A stretch of DNA of 64,000 nucleotides from Sternotherus odoratus (lineage: Eukaryota > Chordata > Testudines > Kinosternidae). A program made the translations under genes and the position numbers. This document shows positions 47,080 to 59,700 of the stretch, one piece after another. Positions within the stretch are counted from its first letter, which is position 1. Every line of letters starts with the position of its first letter. The notes below the pieces were generated by a model. The model was not told where the DNA came from. It saw nothing but the letters and a program-made list of their open reading frames with translations, and made no database searches. The stretch spans positions 105,913,310 to 105,977,309 of the forward strand of contig JAVMKO010000006.1 of the NCBI GenBank assembly GCA_032164245.1. Reading direction: 5' to 3'.

Positions 47080-47100
47080 CGGGACATCTGATCACCCTAA
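47080..47100. mobile_element. End of a hAT element related to 22648-23494
   Basis: tcgggacatctgatcaccct matches the right terminus of the hAT element at 23494, preceded by similar internal text back to about 46990. The other end was not found. Confidence 0.5.
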
Positions 47101-47520
47101 CCAGGGTTGTTATTCGTACACAAAGGAATTTCTTAGGTGGATTAAATGAAAATGGCACAGCCAGGAATGGGCCAGTCCTGATCTCTGCTTAGCCCAATGG
47201 TGTGAACTGCAAATAGCAACAATTAACAAACAGCTGAGATGCTATGGGAGCTGTCACATCCTAGAGGGGAAAGGCTGCATGTCCTATTCCCTGCCCCCCA
47301 CCAGTCATTCAGGTGGCAATTCCAAACTCTCCAGAGTCAAGGATTGAACCCAGGAGTCCTGGCTCCCAGCTCCCCACTGCTCCAAGAGGTGTGATCTAGG
47401 GCATGGGGGTATATTCTCCCATGGATGGAAAGTTTCTGAGGTTCAAGGGTAGGTTTTTGGGAACTATGGGAGAAGTGGGGATGAAATGCAGGGAGACTTG
47501 AGCAGATCTTGACATCCAAG

Positions 47521-47775
47521 TGCAGGGCTGGGAGCCAGGACACCTGGGTTCTATCTCGGGCTCTGCCACCAATGCCTCCTGCGATTGGACAAGTCACTGC
47601 ATCTCTCTGGGCCTCAGTTTCCCCCTGTACAAACTTAGGATGATAAAACTTTGCATTGTGAGCTGTTTGGGGGTTGTCTCTCCTGCTAGAGCCCTAGGAC
47701 AGGAAGGGATCTTGAGAGGCCGTCAAGTCCAGTCCCCTGCCCTTATGACAGGACCAAGCACCATCTAGACCAGTT
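47521..47775 (+). repeat. MIR-like SINE followed by a CR1 3' end
   Basis: 47521-47640 is the same SINE as 28686. 47690-47775 (acaggaagggatcttgagag, gtccagtcccctgccctt) is a CR1 3' end inserted after it, absent from the gene B unit. Confidence 0.7.
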
Positions 47776-48099
47776 CGGATGGATCTGCGCAGCACCTGGC
47801 ACAACAGGGGACCTGATCTCAGGCAGGAGCTGTGCAGTGCCTGGCTGTGGTGCTAATCTCCCCTACCACTGATCCCCCTGCCCCACTCCACCCCCAAACA
47901 TTTACCCTTAAGCAGAGCCCAGCCCAATGCTGAAGACCAGGAGACCCCTGGAAATATGTGTGTGTGGGGGGGGGTCTCTTCACCCCATGGGGTCCCCTGT
48001 CGAGTTCCCCAGGCTGCCTGATGTATCCCCCTTTGCAGCGTCCCAGCGGACTTGGTCTTTCTGTTCTCAATTTCTCTCACCCTCCTTCCACTCCAACTC

Positions 48100-48356
48100 T
48101 CACTCAGTCTCTCTTTCTGCACCCTCCAGTCTCTGTCCTTTGCTTTTCCAGCCTGGGCCCACCCCTCTGTGCGTCTCTCTGTCCCCACCACCCCCACCCA
48201 CATCCTGGCAGGCAGTACCAACGTGAGAGCAGGGCAGGGCCACCCTCCCGCCCTTCCTCCTGTCCGCTCCCAGCAGAGTAGATAAGGGTCAGGAAGTTTC
48301 ACTTTTGTTCCTCAGTTAAGATTTTGTCTGGAGGAGCGAAGTGAAGATTTGGCCAG
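48100..48356 (+). promoter_or_regulatory. Extra promoter/exon 1 copy upstream of gene C, with ISRE
   Basis: Full copy of the promoter block: ccctccagtctctgtccttt, the ISRE-like AGTTTCACTTTTG at 48295-48307, and a 5' UTR exon ending ggccag at 48356 with a GTAAGAG donor. A second copy follows at 49190-49553, so gene C has two tandem first-exon candidates. Confidence 0.6.
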
Positions 48357-49189
48357 GTAAGAGTGGGGGGCCGGGACTGAGGTGTGTGGGTGGAAGGAGT
48401 TTGCCCCAATCCAGCCCATCCAGGGCTTCATTTGTGCCAGGGCTGAGCCGAAGCAGCTCCGGGCCTGGCCGTTCAGAGATAGGTGTGGAAGTTCCAGGGG
48501 TCTGTCAGGGGGTAGATAGGGGTGGGGGCAGTCAGGGAACAGGGAGCAGGGTGGGTGGGGTCCTGGGGTGTGGTTAGGGTGGGGGGGTTTCTTCTGTGTC
48601 TGGAATGGTACCCGTCACCACCAGGCAAAATTCCCCAAGAACTATGGGGCAGGGCCACTTGGAGCCCCCCTTCTCTTTCCAACCCCCCCCCCCAAACCTG
48701 TACTTCCCTCCCTGGGAAAGGCTTGAGGAAAAAAACCCTCACCAATGAGCTAGGTGAGCCTGATTCAAACTTGGATCTTACACAATAGAAAACAAAGAGT
48801 CAAATTCTTAAAGAAAGATTTTAATTAAAGAAAAAAAAAGGAATAAATCCCTTGTAAAAATCAGTGGAAGGGCATTTACATCCCAACAGAAACAAGGGAC
48901 AAGCCCACCGAGGAATGCCTCCCCTCCCCCTCCTTCTCCTTCTCTCTGCTGAGCTTTACAGTTACAGAAAAACCTAGTGATAATTCCCACAAACCTGAGA
49001 AATTCACGAGTGATAGAACAGAACCATAAAACTTACTGTCTTGCCCGGCAAACTTTACTTGCTATTGCTGTTTAGAACGATTATAGATAGATGGAGAGAA
49101 GAACTAGGTTTGATTCACTTGAGAGCTTCGCGAAGGGAGAAAAGAGAACTGAAACCCTTTCCCTCCCTGCAAGTTTGAAAGCATCTTTG

Positions 49190-49553
49190 GTTCCCCTACT
49201 CAACCTTTTTCTCACCCTCCTTCCACATTTTGACTCTCCCTCCCCTTCTCTCTCTCTTTCTGCACCCTCCAGTCTCTGTCTCTGGCTTTTCCAGCCTGGG
49301 CCCTCCCCTCTGTGCCTCTCTGTGTCCCCACCACCCCCACTGCCCTCTACATCCTGGCAGTACCAACGTGAGAGCAGGGCCGCCCCCCCCCCCTCACTGC
49401 CCTCCCTCCCCCAAGCAGTACCTGTGAGAGCCGGTCCCCCACCCCACCCCACACACACACTCTCACTGGAGGAGGGACACAGAAGAGACATGGGGAGTTT
49501 CGCTTTTGTTTCTCAGACAAAGTTTCTCTGCAGAGAAGTGAAGATTTGGCCGG
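49190..49553 (+). promoter_or_regulatory. Gene C proximal promoter and non-coding exon 1, with ISRE
   Basis: AGTTTCGCTTTTG at 49496-49508 followed by tttc; the reverse strand reads GAAACAAAAGCGAAACT, a tandem GAAA-type IRF site. The exon ends at 49553 with a GTAAGAG donor. Confidence 0.6.
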
Positions 49554-49746
49554 GTAAGAGCAGGTCTGTGTGGAGGATGTTTGCCCCAATCTAGCCCATC
49601 CCCCCTCTACCCAGGGGGCAGGATGATCCCTCCCTCCAAGTCTATTTCCCCCCCCCAGGTAGGCAGGATCCTTTCCTCCCATTTGTTCCCGGAGTTGGGC
49701 TGGGGCACTGCTCAGTCACACGAGTGCGCTCAGCTCTCTGTGGGGT

Positions 49747-49756
49747 GGAAATTCCC
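49747..49756 (+). promoter_or_regulatory. Perfect kappa-B decamer in gene C intron 1
   Basis: GGAAATTCCC in the same conserved context (tgtggggtggaaattcccag) as 4309-4318. Confidence 0.55.
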
Positions 49757-50461
49757 AGCAGGTGGCTGGGGGTGGGGTTCCTGCCAGGCAGGTGCAGTTC
49801 GGACCCTGCTCTCTGCCCAGCAGACAGACAGGCAGAGATAGCAGCTGATCTCCCCATAACGCTGGGTCTGGCTCAGGATGGGATTTGAAACACTGTGAAA
49901 CTCTGACCAGTGAAACCAGCTAAAATCTTGGGTCTGTGGAGTTCCCCAGAACGTGGCTTGTCTTGTCTTAGCCGCCATCGGGACATTTACGGGGACAAGC
50001 TGAGCCAGGCAAGGAGAGCCGCCCCCCACATGTTCACAACCCCCACAAAAATAGAGGTGTTCTTTATATTTTCTCGCCAGTCTTTAGAGCCCCTTTTCCA
50101 GCTTCAGCCTCCCAAGTGCAAGGGCTGGAAACATGAGGGCTGGGAGAACACGGGTTTAACCAACACGGGGAACAGATATTTAATATCGTCGTCTCGACAG
50201 TCTAGCAGAGAAAGCTCTAACATGATCCACTGGCTGGAAGCTGAATCAGTGGACATCAGACATCCATGTGTACGAGGGAGGGGAATTAACCGTGGGAACA
50301 ACGTACCCCGGAGCGCGGTGGATTCTCCCTCGAGGCGGGATGTGTTTCTAGGAGATCTGCTCTCGTTCAAACAGGAATTAACTGGGGGCAGATCTCTGGC
50401 CTGTGTTATCCAGGAGCTCAGCCTTGGTCCCTCCTGGCCTGGGAATCCACTAATCTCTGCC

Positions 50462-50527
50462 ATGACTTCTTCGAATCCGTCTTCTCACTCTGGTGCCGCT
50501 CGGGGGACAGGAACCCACAGTGGGCAG
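50462..50527 (+). other. Gene C 5' UTR exon 2 with upstream ORF
   Basis: An ATG-initiated 22-codon frame ends at a CAG/GTAAAC donor. After splicing to 50594 it continues in a frame that overlaps the RING coding start at 50715, so translation of gene C would depend on leaky scanning or reinitiation. Confidence 0.5.
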
Positions 50528-50714
50528 GTAAACTGAGTCACACAGCTCGATGACAGAAACATTCTCGTGTTCTCTCCCTCCCCCACCCCCCAGCCTCCTG
50601 CTGCCAGGAAGGGACCCACCTGGGTTAGAGATCAGCTGTCCCCCATCAGAGCCCTTCTGCTCCGGGTGCCAGGTCTCTCCCACTGGGTCCCCCCTCTCAA
50701 GGAGATCCAGAGGG

Positions 50715-53700
50715 ATGGAGCGACTCCGGGAGGACGTCACCTGCTCCATCTGCCTGGACGTCTTGGACGACCCCATCTCCATCGAGTGCGGCCACAACTT
50801 CTGCCGGGGCTGCCTCACGGCTCACTGGCGTGGGGTCTCGGCCCAGTGGTCTCAGTGTCCCGAGTGCCGGGCTCCCTGCTCCAGGGGCAGGATGACCCCG
50901 GACACGCGGCTGAGAGCCCTGGTGGAGAAAATCACAGAGCCCCTGCGGGAAGAGATGGAGCCGGTGAGACCAGACAGACCGGATCAGGGGAAAGGGGCCA
51001 GGATCCCACGGGCCTAGGGCGGGGACTGGCAGGCTCATGGGGTGGGAATGGGGCACGGGGCTCTCATCCGGACCCAGGGACTGCCTGGCTCAGGGAATGG
51101 GAATGGGGTACAGGGCTCTGATCTGGGGTGGGGGCCTGTCTGGCTCAGGGGTGGGGTCTCAGCTCTGACCCTTCTCTCTCCCTGCAGCAGGGGCCGGGGG
51201 CTGAGCCGGAGCCGGGGTGCCCGGTGCAGCTGGTGAGTCTGGATGAGGAAGGGGGCCTGACCCTGGACGAGGAGGCCCTGAGCCGCTGTCTGGAGCAGGC
51301 CGGGGTGGGGGACGCCCCCGTCTGCCTGGTGTCCATCATCGGGGAGCAGCGCCGGGGCAAATCCTTCCTGATGAACTGCCTGCTGCACCGGCTCCAGAGC
51401 CCCGTGAGTGGGGGTTGGGATCTTCAGCTCTGGCCCCACCCCCTGAACCACAGACTCCGCCCACCCCTGCTAAGGCCCCGCCACCTGAACCACAGACTCC
51501 ACCCTCCCCAAACAAGGCCCTGCCCCTTGCAACACAGACCCCCCCATGCCAGCAAGAGTCCCGTCCCCTTCACCACAGGCCTGGCCCCTTACAGCCAAGG
51601 TCCCCTCTCCGCAGCCATGGCCCCTCCCCCTTCACCACAGGCCCCACCCTCAGCCATGGGCCCTCCCCCTGTCTCCCATGGCCCTGCCCCCAGTGTCCCA
51701 CTCCCTCCCCCCCCAGAACCCCAGACCCGAGCCCCGTTCCCTTCTGACTTTGCTCTGTTCATCCCCTACAGGAGGCTGCGGATGCGTCATGGATGGGCCG
51801 AGAGAGCCAGGCTCTGGGGGGGTTCAAGTATTGCAATGGGACGGCGACCGTGACGAAGGGGGTGTGGATGTGGGACCAGCCCCTCTGGGTCCAGGCCCAG
51901 GGGAGGCGGGTGAGTGGGGCGGGGAGGCGGGCAGGGGGATGGGGAATGGGGCTGGGTGGGGAATGAGGGTCGTTTTGGGGGGGAAGATTCTAAGGAGAAT
52001 GGGGGGGGCTGGAGTAGTGAGGGGGGAGGTGAATGGGGGAGTCTGGGGGTAAAGTCCTGTGGGGGGGCAGGGAAACTGGGGGGGCTGGCAGCTGGGGGGA
52101 GGATACAGAGCAAGGGGGCAGGATCCCAGCCCTGGGGCTCCCTATGGACACACTGGGGAAGAGGGGGGCTGTTCACAGCTGGATCCTGCTCCCCCAGGGA
52201 GCCGGGCAGCGGAGGCGCCGGGGCTGGGCGGGGCGAGGGGGGCGTCAGTGCTGGGTGCCCATCGCTGTGGCCGGTGGATCTGTCCGTGTGTCTGTCCCTG
52301 CAGGTGGCCGTGTTCCTGGTGGACACCGAGGGCTCCCTGGACCTGGAGCACCACATGGAGACCAGCATCAAGCTCTCCGTGTTCAGCATCTTGCTCAGCT
52401 CCTACTGGGTGGGGCACCGGGCTGGGGGGAGCGAGGGGAGCAGGGACTGGACAGGGGGCTCAGTAGAGGGTGCTGAGAAGCTGGGAGTGGGGGGGCTCAG
52501 GAGGAGGTGCTGGGGGAGCAGGGAGTGGGCAGGGGCTCAGAAGGGGTTGCTGGGGAGCAGGGGTGGGGGCTTAGTGTGGGGTGTGGGGAGCAGGGAGTGG
52601 GCAGGGGATCAGTGGAGGTGTTGGGGAGCAGGGAGTGGGCAGGGTATCAATGGGGGTGCTTGGGGAGCAGGGAATGGATGGGGCTTAGTGCGGGGTGTGG
52701 GGAGCAGGGAATGGGCAGGGGATCAGTGGGGGTGTTGGGGAGAAGGGAGTGGGCGGGGGCTTGGGGGGTTATTGGGGTAGCAGGGAGTTGGGGGGCTCAG
52801 GAAGGGGTGCTGGGGGAGCAGGGAGTTGGGGGGATCAGGGGAGGGGTGTGGGGGAGCAGGGAGTGGGCAGGGGCTGAGGAGGGCTCATTGTTTTGCGTGT
52901 AGTGGGGGGCTCAGCGGGGGGCGCTCACCTTTTTTCTGATTCTGTTTCTAGATATTTAACATTTCCAACACATTTAAGCGGACGGAGGAACATTATTTGG
53001 AGGTGGGTGGGGCAGGGGATACACAAGGTGTGACGGCTTTATGGGGGTGTGTGCCTGTGAATATATGTATGACTTTTCGGGAATATGGTTTTGCTAAAAA
53101 GTTGTATCTCTGTGAAGGGAATGATCCACTGGATCTGTTCATCCTATTTGTATGTATGTGTCTGTGTTGTATTCAGAGTTATGAATATTGACTATGTGCT
53201 TGGTTGGTTGTATGTGGACTTTTGAAAGTAGCTGAACAGCTCTCTGAGAAAAACTATTCTCAGTTAAGCCCAATTGAAAACCAATCAAGCAAACAATGAA
53301 CTTTGTAGACGCCCGTCCACACCCGAGCCTCCTCAGAAATGCAGCCTGACTGGTGGTGAGGGGAGTCTGGTTCAAACCTGCTACTTTGTCCATGTGCTCT
53401 GAGAGTCCATGTGGACTCTGGATAAGGAGGAGGAGGGGCTCTCCACCCACAGGAAGAAGTCTATATAAACCTGGGAGAGACCTCTCCATTTTGGTTCTCA
53501 GCTGGCTCAAGCAACAGCCCTCCACCCCCGAAGGATTCCTGGAAGAAACTGGAACAGAGGACTGTGACTGCAGGGGGGTGCGAGTGATTGCTAGACCCAG
53601 GCTAACAAAGTTTAGCCTGAAAGAAGGAATTCAGAGGGTGAGGCTTTTTATTGTAATAGTGTTAGATTTGCATGTTCTGTTTATTTTATTTGGTAATTCA

Positions 53701-56700
53701 CTTTATTCTGTCTGTTACTACTTGGAACCACTTAAATCCTATTTCCTTTCTTTATTAAAATCACTTTTTACTTATTAGTTAACCTGGAGTATGTGTTGGT
53801 ACCTGGGGGGGCAAGCAGCTGGGCATCTCTCTCTATCATTGTTATAGAGGGCGAACAATCTATGAGTTTGCCCTGTATAAGCTTTATACAGGGCAAAACA
53901 AATTTTATTCAGGGTTTGACCCCATTGGGAGTTGAGCATCTGAGTGCCAGAGGTAAGGATACCTCCTGCCTGTTTCCAGTAAGACCCACAGCTGTTAGGG
54001 GACGTGGCTCAGACCTGGCAGGGTACTGAGGTCCTAAGCTGTTTGGGCAGGAAAACTGAGGCAGGAGTAGCCTTGGCACATCAGGTGGCAACTCCTAAGG
54101 GGTTTCTGTGATCCCAACCCTTCACACACGGCTCCTGTAACTCCGACCTCCCAGCCCTGTTCCCGCTAGGGAGGACCCAGGAGTCCTAGCGGTGTGAGGA
54201 TTGCAAGCGGGGACAGTCTAGACCAGGGGTCGGCAGCCTTTCAGAAGTGGTGGGACAAGTCTTCATTTATTCACTCGACTTTAACATTTCGCGTGCCAGT
54301 GATACATGTGAACTTTTTAGAAGGTCTCTTTCTATACGTCTGTAATATAGAACTACACTATGGTTGTATGTAAAGTAAATAAGGTTTTAAAAACGTTTAA
54401 GAAGATTCACTTAAAATTAAATTAAAATGCAGAGCCCCCCCGGATCGGTGGCCAGGACCCAGGCAGTGTGAGTGCCACTGAAAATCAGCTCACGTGCCGT
54501 CTTCGACACCCATGCCATAGGTTGCCTAACCCTGGTCTAGACGCTTTGGTGCTGTTATTGATGATTAGAAAGTTCTAGAAGCCCTGCGGACAGACTAAGC
54601 AACAGCCGGTGGGGGCTGGCCCCAAGGGCTCCACAGAGCCGCAGTGTTCCGGAGGCCCCCCCAGCTAAGATTTAGTCAGGGGTGTTTACAGTAAAGGTCG
54701 TGGACAGGTCACGGGTTGGGAATTTTTGTATATTGCCCGTGACTTGTCCATAATGTTTACTAAAAATACCTGTAACTAAATCGAAGTCTTAACCCTGACC
54801 CTATGTCCCATCCCCCAGCCTCACATCTGTGGGCCCTGTTCCTCCTCTCTCCATGTCAGGGGGGTCTGTGTGCCCCCCATTCCACCTCCCTCCATGCCAG
54901 GGGTCTATGTGCCCCCCACTCTCTGCTCAGCACCTAGAAGATCCTGCTACCCTCCTTCCCCAGAGTATTTGTCTCATTGGCTTCTGATGCTAGTCACCAG
55001 ATCTAAATGAAAATTGGGCTTTTCTGTTTTTCCAATTTTCCTCCAAATCTTTGGGGTTCTGCCCACAGATGCTTATAACACATCCCCTGAAATTTGGGAA
55101 TTGATCAGATGTGATCTCAAAAAATTATCACGATACAGACAGAGAAAGAGAAATTCCATTGAGTTGTGTGATAGGCCTTTTACTTTGCTTAGCCGATCTA
55201 TAACATCTATAATTGGTTATGATATATTCATTAATACCTGCCAGTTATTGGTTATTTGATAGTCACTATTGGCAGTCAGCTGTTTGTTATTTAGTACCAA
55301 CCATTCACTGTCAATTAATTTGATAGGGACAATGGGAAAAATGGAAAATAAAAGTTTTGTTGAAAAATGGAAAACTGAGAAAGTCAAAATGTTTTCATGC
55401 AAATTCCCATTTTCAAAGAAGAGCCAAACTTGGAGTTTCTTGGTTTTCTCTCGGCATGTTTTTATTTACCACTCTTTTCAGTCTTCGACTTTCAGTCTTC
55501 AGTTGTCCGTTATCATTTATCATGTTTTGGTCCATGGTTTTCAGTTTTGTGACTTTAGTTATCACATCACATATTTCATCTATTCGGTTTCGTTCTTTGA
55601 TTGTCAGATTTTAATCTTCTCATCAGTTTGGGGATGTTCCTTATCACTTTTCTACTTTTGTTTATTTATCACAAAATGTCAGGTTTGTTTACTGGGCTTC
55701 ACTTATTAGTGTCTCTCTGCTGATAATCGGCTTTAAATTTTTCTTTAAGAAATTGGGGTATTTAAACATTTTTTTTTCAATTCTTCTATTCAGTTATTGC
55801 TGCTTTTTGCTATTAATTTTCTGCCTTAGATTAATCATTTTCTAACTTTGACTTTGATTTTTTACTTTGACTGGTTTTCATACTTCAAATACTGGTTTTC
55901 TGTTTTGGTGATTAGTTGACTTCATTTACTACTTTACTGGCTTTGATTACTGGACTTCTGCATTCAGTTGTTGGTTTTCTAATACTGATTACTGGTTTTC
56001 TGTCTTTCACTTTGGTTTTTGGACTTTAATATCTGGTTTTCTGACATCCATTGCTGGCCTTGACTCTTTGACTATTGGTTATCTTGCCTCCAAATGCTTT
56101 TTTTTTAAAAAGTGGTTTTTAGACATTGATTTTAGATCTTATGGTAATTGGTGGTTTTCTGCTATTAATTATTAGTTTGCTAATTTTCCTAAGTGATTTC
56201 TTTCATTGCTTTCCTGGTTTCAGCAACTGGTTTTCTGATTTCAATGACTAATCTGCTTTTGATTATTTCTTTTTTTACTTTGATTATTGGCTTGCTGAGT
56301 TTGATTATTGGCTTTCTGTGTCCTTCCAGAAGCACCTATTGGTTTTTCTGATTGTTGCTTTTATATCTGAAATTACTGGTGTTGTTCTTGTGTTTAAACT
56401 GTTTTCTCTCCTCATTTTATCTGTTTTCTCTCTTCAATGGTGTCTAGTATCAGATGTGTAGCCGTGTTAGTCTGGATCTGCAAAAGTGAAAAAGATTCTT
56501 GTAGCACCTTATAGACTAACAGATCTTAGGGATCATGAGCTTTCATGGGCTAAGACCCACTTCATCAGATGAATGTTGTAGAAATCTGCAGAGGCAGGTA
56601 TAAATATGCGGGCAAGAAAGCAAGGTACCGTATTTTTCGTCTTATAGGACGCTCCGGCCTATAAGACGCCCCCTCGTTTTTTAATTAAAAATCCGGACCA

Positions 56701-59700
56701 AAAAAAAAAACAAAAAAAAAGCGCCTCGCTCTCCCGTCCCCGCCGCGCGGGCGGGCTGCCGAGGTTCCCCCCTCCCCGCCGCGGGCGGGCTGCCGGGAGG
56801 GGGGAACCGGGACGCTCCCGGCAGCCCGCCCGCGCGGCGGGGACGGGAGAGCGAGGCGCTTTTTTTTTGTTTTTTTTTTTTGTCCGGCGGGGAGGGAGGA
56901 ACCGGGGCGCACATTTTTTTTTTGGTCCGGCGGGGAGGGGGGAACCTCGGCAGCCCGCCCGCGCAGCGGGGACGGGAGAGCGAGGCGCTTTTTTTTTTTT
57001 TTTTTTTTTTTTGCCCTATAAGACATTCGCCCTATAAGACGCACCAACTTTTTCCCCCCCGTTTTGGGGAAGAAAAAGTGCGTCTTATAGGGTGAAAAAT
57101 ACGGTAAATTCAATCGGGGGGGGGGGGGGTGAGGCTCACTTCCAGTATCTGATCTGGAGGTGTGAACACCCAAAAAGGAGAAACTGCTTTTGTAATTGAC
57201 GAGCCATTCACTGTCAATATTAAGTCCAGACCAGATGGTGTCAGATTTGCAGATGAACTGTAGCTCAGCAGTTTCTCTTTGCAGCCTGGTTTTGAAGTTT
57301 TTTTGCTGCAGGATGGCTGTCTTTAAATCTGCTGTATGCCCAGGCATGTTGAAATGTTCTCCTACAGGCTTTTGTATATTGCCATTCCTAATATCTGATT
57401 TGTGTGCATTTATCCTTTTACGTAGGGATTGTCCAGTTTGGCCGATGTACATAGCAGAGGGGCATTGCTGGCACATGATGGCATATATGACATTGGTAGA
57501 TGTGCAGGTGAATGAGCCAGTGATGGTGTGGCTGATCTGGTTAGGTCCTGTGATGGTGTTGCTGGTGTAGATATGTGGGCAGAGTTGGCATCGAGGTTTG
57601 TTGCATGGATTGGTTCCTGAGTTAGAGATGCTATGGTGCAGTGTGAGGTTGCTAGTGAGAATCTGCTTCAGGTTGGCAGGTTGTCTGTGTGCCAGGACTG
57701 GCCTGACTCCCAAGGCCTGTGAAAGTGAGGGATCATTGTCCAGGATGAGTTGTAGATCACTGATGATGCGTTGGAGAGGTTTTAACTGAGGACTGTAGGT
57801 GCTGGCCAGTGGTGGTCTGTTGGTTTCTTTCTTGGGTTTGTCTTGCAGCAGAAGGCTTCTGGGTACATGTCTGGCCCTGTTTATCTGTTTCCTTACATCC
57901 TCATGTGGGTATTGCAGTTTTAAGAATGCTTGGTGAAGATCTCGTAGGTGTTGGTCTCTGTCTGAGGGGTTGGAGCAAATACGATTGTACCTCAGTGCTT
58001 GGCTGTAGACAATGGATCGTGTGGTATGTCCGGGATGGAAGCTGGAAGCATGAAGGTAGGCAAAGCGGTCGGTAGGTTTTCAGTATACATAGGTGTTTGT
58101 GTGTCCTGGACACCACGGTACAAATAAGTAACGGTCATATAAACACCACCCTCTACCAACCGAAAACCTACCGACCGCTTTGCCTACCTTTAGTCACCTG
58201 TGGGTGAATGTTTTGCTTAAAATGGAAAATATTTTCTTTGTCTCTCTCTCTTAGATGTTTATTCATGTTGCGAAGGAGGTTGGAGAGACCTGCAATCTGC
58301 TTCCATTTCAGGTGGGTCCTTCTTTCCTACCCCCTGGCGTAGTGGTACAAAGCTGGTTCCCCTCCCCCCACCCAATCTTATTCTTACTAGTCACTGTCTC
58401 TATTGCCGGAGAACCTCAGAAGCCCCGTCCTAGACCAGGGCCCCGTTGTTCCAGGCGCTGGACAAACCCAGAGCAAACACCCAGTCCCCGTCCCCATTAT
58501 TCTCCCTCCAGCCCCACGTCACGCCCAGGTTCTTATTGTGGGTGGCTGGGTTGGATGGCAGCCCCCAGCTCTGGCCTTCTCTCTGTGCCCCCAGCGTGAC
58601 CCTTCCCCTGGTCTCTCTCTTGCAGCACCTGGACCTGTTGGTACGAGATTGGCAGCTCACCGGAGCCTACGGCGCGGGCGGGGGTCAGAAGTATCTTGGA
58701 GAAATCACCCGGGTAATGACCAGAGCCGGGCACCGCGTGTGTTCATGGAAACAGCGAACGCCGGCTTTGGGGGGGAGCTGAACGGCTCCACGGCGGGTCT
58801 GGTTTCTCACTGATGGCCACAAATGTCACTTGGATTCCCTCAGAAACTGGAGGCCTCTGCTGAGCAGCCCCTGGTGTTGGGAGCCCTGATGGCGAGCGGC
58901 ACCCAGTGCTACCTACTGCCCCACCCCGGGAAAGAGTTCATCAAGAGCAGGGCAGGGACACCAGGCGGTAAGAGACCCCCATCTTCTCCCCTCTTACCCC
59001 TGCCCCGCTCCCCTAGCCCCCATCTCATCCTCCTGTACTGCCCCACCCCCAAATCCCAGTGCCCAGCTTAGAACTGACTGTTCTGCCCACTGCACAGGGG
59101 TGCTCACTGGGTCACGGCATCTGTGCGGGGGGGAGGGACCTGAGGGGACGCTGCTCTGCCCTGGGCTCCTGGGGGGATGCAGCTGGTTCCACAATTAAGG
59201 CCTTTAGGGCTCCCCCTGCATCACCCAGTGGAGATTGCTGACTTTCCCCCCCCCCCAAACTACAGCTACTCCAGACCCCCGCGCCCTCCCCCACTGCTCC
59301 CCCATTGTCCCCCAGGCAGTAGGGTGGGGGGGAGGACTCCTAATCAGCTGTTGCCCAGAGATGGAATCTCATTTCCTGTTTCACAAACCGGCTCCCACAT
59401 CCCCCACTTAACTTGTGTCCTGTCCCGGACACTTGGGTTGCTCCCGGATGCCTGGGTCCTTTTCCCCCCTGCAGACATGGACGAGGATTTCCGGCACTAC
59501 CTGTGTGACTACATCACCACTGTGGTGCGCTCAGCGGGGACACACGTCTGTACAGACCGAGACGGGCAGGTGCTGACCGGGGCTCAGCTGGCTGCCAGGA
59601 TCAAGGTGGGAGAGTTGGTGCTGCTATAGGCATGGGGGCAGGATGGGAGACAGCAAAAGGGGCCTGCAGGAGGTGGGGGGGACTCAGTAGCAGCACTGTA

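Larger units (their letters stand above)
56455..58195 (-). mobile_element. Penelope-like retroelement in gene C intron 5
   Basis: The element has tails of the gtgttagtctggatctg / gggctaagacccacttcatc type at 56460-56590, a coding segment on the minus strand (57130-57950), and an inverted end: 58058-58078 (aaagcggtcggtaggttttc) is the reverse complement of 58160-58180. It is absent from genes A and B. Confidence 0.82.

Noticed and set aside
47900..48302. Minus-strand 149-codon frame
   Set aside because: It overlaps the conserved promoter copy and has no counterpart frame conserved at 29180 or 49260.
50567..51121. 184-codon frame overlapping the gene C RING exon
   Set aside because: Shadow frame. 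Its N-terminal part is the upstream ORF frame; the RING frame carries the conserved zinc ligands.
56685..57140. C-terminal extension of the Penelope frame
   Set aside because: It lies in the nested TIR element and poly-A/T runs, not in a conserved domain.
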